A stretch of 27,706 nucleotides of DNA from Schoenoplectus triqueter. Taxonomy: Eukaryota; Streptophyta; Magnoliopsida; Poales; Cyperaceae. The stretch spans positions 1 through 27,706 of the forward strand of contig CAXKVV010000268.1 in assembly GCA_964058805.1 (NCBI GenBank), written 5' to 3'. Below are positions 10,688 to 18,034 of the stretch, in pieces. Below the pieces are notes generated by a model. It worked only from the letters and a program-made list of their open reading frames with translations. It had not been told where the DNA came from and did not search any database. Each line of letters begins with the position of its first letter. The first letter of the stretch is position 1. A program made the translations under genes and the position numbers.

Positions 10688-10905
10688 ATTACCAGATTCA
10701 TCTTAAGCGGGCACTATCAGGGCCCAACTTACTAACTCGAGTCTTGCCTAAGCGGACACTATCAGGGCCAACTTACTAACTCAAGACTTTATGTTTATAC
10801 GACGATAATGTCGTATAAACGAACAATTTGGGCTCCTGGGGCGATAACGCCCTAGGAGAGTGAACGACTATAAAGCACATACTCTGGTCTGCTGAATCTG
10901 GTAAT
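10688..10905. other. Multibranch structured domain closed by a 13-bp perfect stem
   Basis: ATTACCAGATTCA (10688-10700) is the exact reverse complement of TGAATCTGGTAAT (10893-10905). Inside lie, in order: TAAG-c-GGGC pairing with GCCC-aa-CTTA (10704-10731); AGTCTTG (10740-10746) with CAAGACT (10782-10788), enclosing a second TAAG/CTTA hairpin; GTTTATACGAC (10793-10803) with GTCGTATAAAC (10810-10820), 11 perfect pairs; and CTCCTGGGGC (10833-10842) with GCCCTAGGAG (10849-10858), 10 pairs including one G-T. The arms do not overlap, so all can form together as one junction with four branches. There is no ORF. Whether it is transcribed, and from which strand, is unknown. Confidence 0.75.
10704..10789. 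repeat. Imperfect tandem repeat of about 44 bp, two copies
   Basis: TAAGCGGGCACTATCAGGG and TAAGCGGACACTATCAGGG start the two copies, each followed by AACTTACTAACTC. Where the second copy loses a G in its left arm (GGGC to GGAC), its right arm is also one C shorter (GCCC to GCC). Confidence 0.9.
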
Positions 10906-11018
10906 CTATCTCACAATATAAATCAAAATGGATTAAGGTATGACTTCAGTTGCCATATCATCAAAAGGAGATAATTATCCGTGAATGACAAAATAGATAT
11001 AATAATAAATGGAAGACT

Positions 11019-11075
11019 CTCTGTACCAACCAGGGGCTAATGAATAGCTCCCGACTTTCTCTATACCAACTAGAG
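11019..11075. repeat. Two hairpins with identical TACCAAC loop and different inner pair
   Basis: CTCTG (11019-11023) pairs with CAGGG (11031-11035, one T-G) around the loop TACCAAC. CTCTA (11059-11063) pairs with TAGAG (11071-11075) around the same TACCAAC. Between them GGGGCTA (11033-11039) can instead pair with TAGCTCC (11045-11051) over ATGAA, which competes with the first hairpin. Confidence 0.75.
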
Positions 11076-11297
11076 GCGAAAAAAATCCCTTTGAACATAT
11101 CTTGATCTCAAATAAGCCGACTAAATAAATAATGTAATAAAATAGAATAGAATCCAGACTCGAACATGGCTACTCACGCTAAACACTGAAAGTCATGTCA
11201 TCCTAATCGCTCAATTTAAATTTATATTAAATCATATACTAAATAATAATAAATATAATATTGATCAAAGAGAAAACACTCGTGGCGCCGTCGAACC

Positions 11298-11442
11298 CGT
11301 CAAGTGACGAGATCGGTGAATGACCGACAAACAGAGGTGCGCAATATATATTCAGACCAAGGGGCCCCACGGGCCAATCGAATCACCGAACGTAACCCAT
11401 TGATCTGGTTATACAAGACAATCTCAAACTGAGATCACTCAG
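11298..11442. repeat. Run of four short perfect hairpins
   Basis: CGTC/GACG over AAGT (11298-11309), TCGGT/ACCGA over GAATG (11313-11327), GGCCC/GGGCC over CAC (11363-11375) and CTGAG/CTCAG over ATCA (11429-11442). Each is short, but they occur in sequence and do not overlap. Confidence 0.6.
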
Positions 11443-11797
11443 CCTCCCTCTCAACACTCTCATGCATTTAATGTATGATTGACTATCTAACTTCATTATT
11501 TAACAATAATAGTATTTTATCTTAATAATTAAAATCTACAACTTATTTATATTTTATCTAGTCCTATCTCAGGGTTAATTCTCGAGTACTAATCATGTCT
11601 TATCTACGTAAACAATGACATTGTGCGACCCTTTTTCGCGTGCTCCTCACCGCTGATGGGGGTGATGGGATGGAGAAGAAGGACAAGGAGATCCCTCCTA
11701 AACGTGCATTTATTTAGTGCCGGATGAACTCACCGCTCATACCCATTAGGATGCACATTCAGGATATTTTTTGATAATTGTGGATCCTTTTAGATTC

Positions 11798-11870
11798 CGG
11801 TGGGCACAAGCCTCCACCGTTAATTACCTTGGGTTATTAACCTCGAGTTACCTCTGGATCTCAAAAGAGG
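11798..11870. repeat. Three consecutive hairpins
   Basis: CGGTGG (11798-11803) pairs with CCACCG (11814-11819). GTTAATTACC (11819-11828) pairs with GGTTATTAAC (11832-11841), with one T-T mismatch over a three-base loop. CCTCT (11851-11855) pairs with AGAGG (11866-11870). The first two share base 11819. Confidence 0.7.
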
Positions 11871-11896
11871 AAGCAAATACTATAGCTAAATGATAA

Positions 11897-11936
11897 TCAA
11901 GTGGTCAAGTGGTCAAGTGGTCAAGTGTTCGAGTGA
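11897..11936. repeat. 8-bp tandem repeat, five copies
   Basis: TCAAGTGG is repeated three times exactly, then once as TCAAGTGT and once as TCGAGTGA. It lies immediately before the main hairpin array. Confidence 0.95.
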
Positions 11937-12616
11937 TCAGAGTCACTATGAAAAACCCCGGACTTACAATCAGATCAGTCTAGTGAAGTAGGAATGACAG
12001 AAGATGAACTTACCAACAGATCAGTTCTATCTTTAGGGTACAGTGTAAATTGGATCTACAAACAGATCGATTCAATTTACATAGGGTGTTGACAGACAAA
12101 CTTACCAACAGATCAGTTTGGGGTTTTAGAAATAGATGAAAATGAACTTACAAAAAGATCAGTTCATATTCAAAAATAATAGATGCAGATACAGATACAT
12201 ATGAACTTACCACATATCAGTTCATTGAACAGATAACAAAGATATAAATGAACTTACTACAGATCAGTTCATGAATGCAGGTAAAAAGGATACAAGTGAA
12301 CTTACTACAGATCAGTTCACAGATACAGATACAGTTTAAATTGAATCTACTAACAGATTGATTCAACCTACGTGGAGTGTGGACAGACGAACTTACTACA
12401 GATCAGTTCAACCTTTATCTCCTAGAAACGACCTTACAAATAGATCAGGTCAGCCTCTAAAGAAAGACAGAAGATGAGTCTACTAACAGACCAACTCAAT
12501 CTTGATTGATCTAGAAGATAAACTTACTAACAGATCAGTTCAATCTTAACTAGTCAATGACCAATCACACAAAATACAACTCGAAGCACTGAGCTGGTTG
12601 ATCTTGAGGTTGGTGA

Positions 12617-12660
12617 ATCAGAAGATGGGTGGATTTGGCCCACTCGTTCATCTTGCTGAT
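12617..12660. repeat. Strong single hairpin between type B copies
   Basis: ATCAG-AAGATG (12617-12627) pairs with CATCTT-g-CTGAT (12649-12660), 11 pairs with one bulged G. Inside it GTGG (12629-12632) pairs with CCAC (12640-12643). Confidence 0.8.
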
Positions 12661-12940
12661 CTTCTAGATCATAAATTTCAGGCACTGAGCGGATTCATAA
12701 ATCTAGGAACACTTTTGCACATAAAGTCAAACATGAAGCGTTAAGCCAGTTCAACATTGAGACAGGTGTGTTAGTGAATGAACCTACAAACAGATATGTT
12801 CAATTTCACTGTTTTGAAGATGAACCTACTACATATCGGTTCAATCTTGTGGCTTGAGAGATGAACTTTCAAACAGGTTAGTTCGATATCATAGACTAGA
12901 AAACAAACATACAAACAGATAAGTTTAGTCTTGCTAGCAT

Positions 12941-13016
12941 ATCAAGTCATGAACAGTTGTTCAAAATACATAACCAGTAGGCAGTGGATAGAGTCACTAC
13001 AGTTGTCTTACTTGAT
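12941..13016. repeat. Closed stem with inner hairpins
   Basis: ATCAAGT (12941-12947) pairs with ACTTGAT (13010-13016). Inside are GAACA/TGTTC (12951-12962) and either AGTG/CACT or GTAG/CTAC (12977-13000), which overlap and exclude each other. Confidence 0.6.
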
Positions 13017-13243
13017 CTTTCAAATCATGAATTCTAAGCACTTGACCGATTCATAGATTCAGGGTTATTTTATACACAAAATTAGACTCGAAGCTCTTGG
13101 CTGGTCTAATATTGAGATAGGTTTGTTAGAGAGTGAGTTTCTAGACAGTTCAGCTCAACTCATCTAATCTAGTCAGATCATGAGCTTGCAGACAGATCAG
13201 TCTCATATCTGTGCACCACCAGCCTTGGAAGGTGGGCAGTGCA

Positions 13244-13300
13244 TTGATGATCGATGGATCATCAATCTCAGCACCATGATGTCACTTCTTCAGACATCAT
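13244..13300. repeat. Two strong perfect hairpins at the end of the array
   Basis: TTGATGATC (13244-13252) pairs with GATCATCAA (13257-13265) over the loop GATG, 9 perfect pairs. ATGATGTC (13276-13283) pairs with GACATCAT (13293-13300), 8 perfect pairs. Confidence 0.85.
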
Positions 13301-13319
13301 AATATTTCTTTGAAGTCAT

Positions 13320-13378
13320 AACACTCGCTGCGTTGATGTTGCTGTCTCAACTGTCTTCTTGGCAGGTGTCAGGGTGTT
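13320..13378. repeat. AACAC/GTGTT closed stem-loop
   Basis: AACAC (13320-13324) pairs with GTGTT (13374-13378) and encloses GTTGA/TCAAC (13332-13351). It is weaker than its neighbours. Confidence 0.45.
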
Positions 13379-13456
13379 CTTATCCTAACTATTGTTGACT
13401 GACTGTTCTGAGTGTTGCATTACTTGTGCAAAAATATTCTACTGTTCTACACCCCT

Positions 13457-13575
13457 TGTGTGAGCTTATTTAATCACCTCAAAAATATAAAAGAATTATT
13501 GCATTTATTATTGTGTGAGCTTATTTAATCACCTCAAAAATATAAAAGAATTATTACAAAGGTGATTTTATTTTT
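13457..13575. repeat. 56-bp direct duplication, second copy with distant pairing arms
   Basis: The stretch from TTGTGTGAGCTTATTTAATC to AAAGAATTATT occurs near 13457-13500 and again near 13512-13557 with almost no change. After the second copy, AGGTGATT pairs with the AATCACCT inside it, giving 8 perfect pairs. Confidence 0.85.
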
Positions 13576-13632
13576 ATTTTTAACTCTCTTTATTTTTATA
13601 GAAAATTACTTACAAAAATAATAGAAAATAGA

Positions 13633-13685
13633 TTGGCTATTATTCAGAATTTTATTTGAATTTTTAGGATTTTTATAATAGCCAA
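13633..13685. repeat. 11-bp perfect inverted repeat
   Basis: TTGGCTATTAT (13633-13643) is the exact reverse complement of ATAATAGCCAA (13675-13685), with 31 AT-rich bases between. Confidence 0.85.
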
Positions 13686-14016
13686 AATAGCAAGTCAAAA
13701 CTTGATCAAACATAAAAAGCAAATAATATCCTTTTGCTTTTAAATTGATTAAGTGCAATAAAATTCTTAAAACTGAAATGGTTTTATATAGAAAAATACT
13801 ATGAAAAATAAAGAATTTTAAAAATAAATTTGAGTCAATTTAGAATTTGGGAAGACCTCCAAATGATTTATTTACTATTTATTTTTAATTTTCTGTTATT
13901 TTAACTGAGTTGGGCCTAATTGATTTTTGGGCCGAGATTAATTTTTCTCTTTCCACTGTGAATTGGGCCCAGACCTAGCATTGGGACAGCCTTTCTCCTT
14001 TAGTTAACTGTGATTT

Positions 14017-14072
14017 ATTTGAACCCTTAGATTTGTGTTGAGATTGATTCTTGATAGATGAAGGGTCCAAAT
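14017..14072. repeat. 12-bp inverted repeat with one mismatch
   Basis: ATTTGAACCCTT (14017-14028) pairs with AAGGGTCCAAAT (14061-14072). The only mismatch is one A-C, which would be repaired by a single G. Confidence 0.8.
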
Positions 14073-14099
14073 TGATTTCAGTTATTAATCTTAAATGAT

Positions 14100-14363
14100 A
14101 AACCATTATGATCGTTGGATCTCTTCAAGATTCCCTCAGACGCGCTAGGATCTGTGCTGGTGCGTTAAGAATCATGCTAGTCCTTCTCTTCATCTCCTCT
14201 GTTAGTTATATGTCGAGATTCGTGCTACTGACGTTCCCGACGACTGGGAGCCATGATAGATGATCGGCCGACAGTCTTGGCATCGTCTCATTGAGGGGAG
14301 CACGATGGTATCCCCTGATTGAAGATCCATACGGTGAATCACAAGGGATGCATGTACTTATTT
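14100..14363. other. No gene seen
   Basis: Slightly less AT-rich than its surroundings. The minus-strand ORF that covers part of it (14206-14496, 96 codons) has no domain or motif I recognise, and hairpin arms lie inside it. I treat it as chance. Confidence 0.5.
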
Positions 14364-14582
14364 GGTACTGTTCTTGCAGTTCAGTACCGAGATGGATTAA
14401 ATTGATTTCCCGATCAATTTGAATACTAATTCTTGCGATTCTTGCACTGTATCTTATCGCCTTGATGTAATTTAAGCATTCACAGGTTGCTTGCACACAA
14501 TTACCTTTAATTACAGTAAAAATTCAAAAATAATTGGTACATTTTGGTACCAATCGCGAAGTTGATTGCAATCTTAATTGCC
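14362..14582. repeat. Four perfect hairpins in 220 bp
   Basis: GGTACTG/CAGTACC (14364-14388, plus outer T-G and T-A pairs), AAATTGAT/ATCAATTT over TTCCCG (14399-14420), ATTGGTAC/GTACCAAT over ATTTTG (14533-14554) and GCAAT/ATTGC over CTTA (around 14568-14581). Confidence 0.75.
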
Positions 14583-14791
14583 AAAGATTTGTATATGAGC
14601 GATACATGTTCATCACACCTCTGCACGACTCTATTAAGATTGTTCTATGATTTTAACATGAATTAGAGGTGGATTTCACACTACTATGCAGAGGGAGATG
14701 AACTAGTGAATGTATAAACCAAATTATCACCAATTCGACTATAATTCTCACTTAATTAGATCTTAGTTAGGCAATCAAACTTGCAATAGAG

Positions 14792-14892
14792 TCAGGAGGG
14801 TTACACAAACCCTTCAACTGATCTCAATTATAATTATTATCGAATTTTTCTGAACAACACTCGGGAGGGTTACAAAAACCCTTCAACCGAGT
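14792..14892. repeat. Pair of two-tier hairpins, constant core and covarying outer stem
   Basis: Both copies have AGGGTT, a five-base ACA(C/A)A loop, AACCCT and then TCAA. The outer stem is TCAG/CTGA in the first (14792-14821) and ACTCGG/CCGAGT in the second (14859-14892). One pair changes from A-T to G-C and another from G-T to C-G. Confidence 0.75.
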
Positions 14893-15737
14893 TCCATCTC
14901 ATCTCACACACCCTCTCACCATGATCAACATCACGAAACAACAAGGAAGATGAAGAGAAAGGAAAGAATCAGAGGAGAAGCAAGGAAATCGAGAAATAGC
15001 AAAGGAATTCAGAAAAATTCTGAAAATTGCCGGTTATTACATTGATCTCTTCACAAAATACATTCAATTAACGATAATTAACGATAATTACCTAGTCTTT
15101 GATGTTTCTTGAGATGAGTGAACAACTAATCAAAGATTCAAACTTGACTCAATTGAAGGAATTGAATCAAAATAATCAATCTCTCATTTTCTTTATAGTT
15201 GTTCTCTCTCTCTCTCCCCCTCTTAAGGTGTCTTCTTTCTCTTAAATTCTCTCTGTAGGTGATCTCTCTCTTTCTTGATGGTCAGCAATGGGTTTATATA
15301 AGCTTAGGGGCTTAATTGTGATTGGTGGATTGATTAGTGGCCGGATTGCACCATTAAATTAATCTTATCCCTTGATTGCATTTCACTCAATGGCTAGGAT
15401 TGATTTGTGTTTCTTTTCAGTCAACTCATTGCCTTGAGTCAGCACTTGGCAGTTTTGAGTTGTTAGAGTTAGTTAAACTCTTTCTATTTTTACTCTTTTA
15501 TCACTCACTTGCACCAATCAGCCTTCTTATGATTCTAGAGCTTTCTAGAACATTCTAATTACTTGAACAACCTTGAAACACTACTTATATAAGCTATGAA
15601 TAGTTCTCAGCCTCAACTGATCAATTAAAATACCATCTCTTCACTTAAGCCTCACTCTCGGCCTCCTCATCTAATCAACACTTCTCTTTATCAATTCCTT
15701 CAATTGACAACTTACACAATCTCTCCTTACCCTTTAG
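14893..15737. other. Noncoding, low-complexity patches
   Basis: No gene is supported. There is a purine-rich patch around 14935-15000 and a TC microsatellite at about 15199-15223. TCAATT/AATTGA occurs with loop GAAGG (near 15157-15173) and again with the complementary loop CCTTC (near 15699-15715), so the two hairpins are inverted copies of each other. Confidence 0.5.
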
Positions 15738-15767
15738 AATTGATCCAGCATCCTTGCATGATCAATT
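15738..15767. repeat. 8-bp perfect hairpin
   Basis: AATTGATC (15738-15745) pairs with GATCAATT (15760-15767) over 14 bases. Confidence 0.8.
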
Positions 15768-15929
15768 GAGCACCTCTTCACTGAGTTCGAACACCTTCGC
15801 CCATGGCCGGTTTGTGAATTGGTAGAACACTAAATTAGAGACTTCAAGCAGCCAACTTGACACTTGCCTTAGCATCGTGTGAGTAAAAGTAGAGATCTTG
15901 CGCAATCAATTGGACTTGCAAGCCTTCAT

Positions 15930-15973
15930 AGAGGTGATTTCCATTTTCGAGCTGATTGACTACCTCTGTCAAT
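15930..15973. repeat. Possible pseudoknot-forming arms
   Basis: ATTGAC (15955-15960) pairs with GTCAAT (15968-15973) over the loop TACCTCT. That loop contains ACCTCT, complementary to the upstream AGAGGT at 15930-15935. This is an H-type arrangement. Confidence 0.5.
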
Positions 15974-16480
15974 TTCTCTCTCTCCCTTTGTTAATTCTTT
16001 CAATTGATTGCTTGGACAACATCGTAGTAGCGTCTAGAAGCCCCCATGAAGAAGAATTGAAGAAAAACATCGTATAGAGCTACTTCCCATCAATGGCGCC
16101 TTCATCGTTCTCGGGTGGAAGAAAGAGGAAGAAAGGTAGAAGAAGCAGGATGAAGGAGGGTCGAATGCGCTAGGTGCACGTGAGCCGACACTTCAGGCAA
16201 GGCACGGTCAGAGAGGGGAAGCGCATAGGCCATGTACACAATCTTCTTTCTCTTCGATTTAAATTCCTGATTGCATCTGTGTGTAGACTTGGTGCATGCT
16301 TGCTAGTGTGAGCTATACTCTCATAAACCTGACAGATGAGCCCCTTTTGTAAGTAGCTGAGTCTAGGCCCACAGGTTTAACTGTGAATTAATTAATTCTC
16401 TGCTTAGATTTAATTGATCTGACTTGGCACAATCTGATAAGGCTACCTAGTTAATTGCTCTGTTAATTACTTGTGTTGAT
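15974..16480. other. No gene seen
   Basis: Contains a purine-rich stretch (about 16120-16165) and no ORF or repeat that I can support. Confidence 0.5.
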
Positions 16481-16526
16481 GTTAATGTGTGTTGAGGTGG
16501 CATAGCCTGTTAGGTGATATGTGTCA

Positions 16527-16800
16527 CAGTGGGGCTCACACTGCCTAATTGCACCAATGGCCAACTGTCATGTGTCAATAGGTGTAGTTTAATCTGCTGA
16601 GGTGTGTTAATGTTGTGTTGCCAAGTGGCAGGAGTGTGCTGATGTGGCCCTGTCATGGCTTGCCATGTGGCATGCTGGTGTGGCCCACTTGTCAGGTCAG
16701 TATGATGGTGGCGCCTACATAACTGAGGTGGACCAATAGGAGAGTGTCACGTGGCACTTGTTGGCTGAGCTAGCCTAATAGGAGGCTGTCATGTGGTACT
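16527..16800. repeat. Cluster of palindromic TGCCAxGTGGCA / CACGTG motifs
   Basis: CAGTG/CACTG (16527-16543), TGCCAAGTGGCA (16619-16630), TGCCATGTGGCA (16661-16672, with an outer GC/GC) and AGTGTCACGTGGCACT (16743-16758, near-perfect palindrome containing CACGTG). Related but decayed words lie nearby. CACGTG is the plant G-box core. Such words are also common in plant repeat DNA, so a regulatory role is only a guess. Confidence 0.6.
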
Positions 16801-16809
16801 GGCATAGTT

Positions 16810-17180
16810 ACTGGGTTTTTTGAACTGGCTCCCTTTCCTGTCTCCAAATTGCTCCCAGATAGGCTCTGTACCCAAGTTGTACCGAGAGAAGATTGTGATC
16901 AAATCTTAGCCCTTGATTAATTCATTTAATATGTTCTATCTTCTCTGAATTTATTTTAATAGCTCCACTTGTCCAAAAATTATGAAATTTTCACCAAAAA
17001 TCTCTAAATTTATGATGATCATCCCTGTAATTTTTAATTCCAATTTTGCCCCTGCCTCCTTGTGTTAAAAATTCTTTTATCAAGCAAACCCTATTTTCTA
17101 CTCTGAATTAATCCCAATTTTCAATTATAGCTCAGTGTCTCTGCCAAATAAAATTTCTCCTTGCAGAAACCACCCAAATA
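16810..17180. other. No gene seen
   Basis: AT-rich sequence with no supported ORF and no strong inverted repeat. Confidence 0.5.
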
Positions 17181-17190
17181 AAATTTAGAC

Positions 17191-17347
17191 TTGATTAGAT
17201 GTTTGCAACATTGACATCTGACCAGTCCAATGAAATTGACTTTCAATTCACTTTCATGAAAGTGATTTGGCCAACAGCTGATTATTTGTCAACAGTTAAC
17301 ACAAATCTTGGCTTGATTAGGTGTTTACAGCATTGGCACCTGATCAG
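17191..17347. repeat. Two diverged copies of an 11-bp hairpin around an 18-nt palindrome
   Basis: TTGATTAGATG pairs with CATCTGACCAG (17191-17225) and TTGATTAGGTG pairs with CACCTGATCAG (17313-17347). The loops are similar (TTTGCAACATTGA and TTTACAGCATTGG). Pair three of the stem is A-T in one copy and G-C in the other. Between the copies TCACTTTCATGAAAGTGA (17248-17265) is a perfect palindrome. Confidence 0.8.
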
Positions 17348-17570
17348 CCTTGAAAGAAAAATAACATTAAAATTTCTTATAGTTAGCTGTATCACAATAC
17401 CGGCTTGGTATTGACACAGCTCTGGTTGTACTGGGAGTGTACTGATTCAGTTCTTAGGGTTTGCTCTGAAGGTTTAATCTGAGAGTTGGTTTCTTAGGGT
17501 TTAATCTTGACTTTCCTTGATGTCTATCATTGATGTGTGAAACCCACCTGTCAGTGAAGAATAATCAGAT

Positions 17571-17934
17571 GGATGACCCCTCAGGAGATCTCTCTCTTGA
17601 ATCTCTTGAGTGTCATCCACTTCAAATGGACAGGAGGTGGTAGGGTTTTTATACCTCTCACCCTTGTCTAGAATTTTCTTATGGGATTAATGCTTAATCT
17701 TTGTTCCGGCTTGATTAGATTTAGTGGATAGGCTAGGTTCAGGCTGTTGAAGCTGCTTGTGTGGGACTGTCAGGCGGGTCCCACTTGTCCGAGGAAAATG
17801 GTCATATGGATGACATATCAAGAGATCTCTTTATCTCTCTTGAATCTCTTGAGTGTCATCCAACTCAAATGGACAGTAGATGATGGGGTATTTATACCCT
17901 TACCTTTTATCCCAACATTCCCTTGTGGGATAAA
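17571..17934. repeat. Imperfect tandem duplication carrying long hairpins
   Basis: Both copies have GGATGAC...GTCATCC (17571-17618 and 17808-17861) with inner arms. The first copy has CTCA-g-GAGAT/ATCTC-t-TGAG; the second has TCAAGAGAT/ATCTCTTGA. Each copy then has a GGT-A...TACC element and a TTCCGG tail. In the second copy GGGTA/TACCC and TTTATCCCA/TGGGATAAA (17906-17934) are perfect; in the first copy they are decayed. The period is about 240 bp. Confidence 0.8.
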
Positions 17935-18034
17935 TAGACTTGTTCCGGAGTTCAGCAACGATTTTTTCTGGCTGGTGGCCCCCCTCTTGCCTTTCTCTTC
18001 CTTTTTCTTATGATTTATCACTGATAGTTGATAT

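Larger units (their letters stand above)
12577..13113. repeat. Type B hairpins: second conserved loop with changing stems, five copies
   Basis: A 14-16 nt loop close to TCGAAGCACTGAGCTG is flanked by different pairing arms. They are CAAC/GTTG (12577-12600); CTAGAT/ATCTAG plus an inner ATAAATT/GGATTCAT with one mismatch (12664-12706); a decayed copy at 12726-12755; AATC+ATGAATT with GATTCAT+GATT (13023-13059); and ATTAGAC/GTCTAAT (13081-13110). Copies three and five are both followed by ATTGAGA(C/T)AGGT. Type B units alternate with type A units. Confidence 0.75.
11961..13211. repeat. Type A hairpin array: constant loop, covarying stems, about 19 copies
   Basis: Each unit is an inverted repeat of 4-13 bp around a 11-12 nt loop close to TAC(C/A/T)AACAGATC. 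Arms: GACT/AGTC (11961-11980), GAACT/AGTTC (12006-12027), a 13-bp arm TGTAAATTGGATC with one G-T (12044-12081), CAAACT/AGTTTG (12097-12120), ATGAACT/AGTTCAT (12142-12167, 12201-12225, 12248-12272), GTGAACT/AGTTCAC (12296-12320), TTGAATC/GATTCAA (12341-12366), GAACT/AGTTC (12389-12409), GACCT/AGGTC (12430-12451), TGAGT/ACTCA (12475-12498), AACT/AGTT (12521-12540), AGTGAA+TGAAC (12773-12810), TGAACC/GGTTCA (12821-12843), GAACT/AGTTC (12863-12884), AAAC/GTTT (12905-12926), TGAGTT/AGCTCA (13134-13157) and CAGAT+ATGAGCT (13174-13211). Several have extra outer AAGAT/ATCTT pairs with a one-base bulge. No ORF crosses the array. Confidence 0.85.

Noticed and set aside
12011..12540. TACTAAC words read as intron branch points
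   Set aside because: They sit inside hairpin loops at repeated positions, with no splice sites or exons around them.
11961..13211. CRISPR-like array (short repeats at about 48-bp spacing in part)
   Set aside because: The constant part is the loop and the arms vary by pairing; spacing is irregular, there are no cas genes, and the context is a plant genome with retrotransposons.
14206..14496. 96-codon ORF on the minus strand
   Set aside because: No motif, and it overlaps several perfect hairpins that explain the sequence better.
17747..18021. ORFs on both strands over the duplicated hairpin region
   Set aside because: They run through palindromic arms, which opens frames on both strands at once; no protein family is recognisable.
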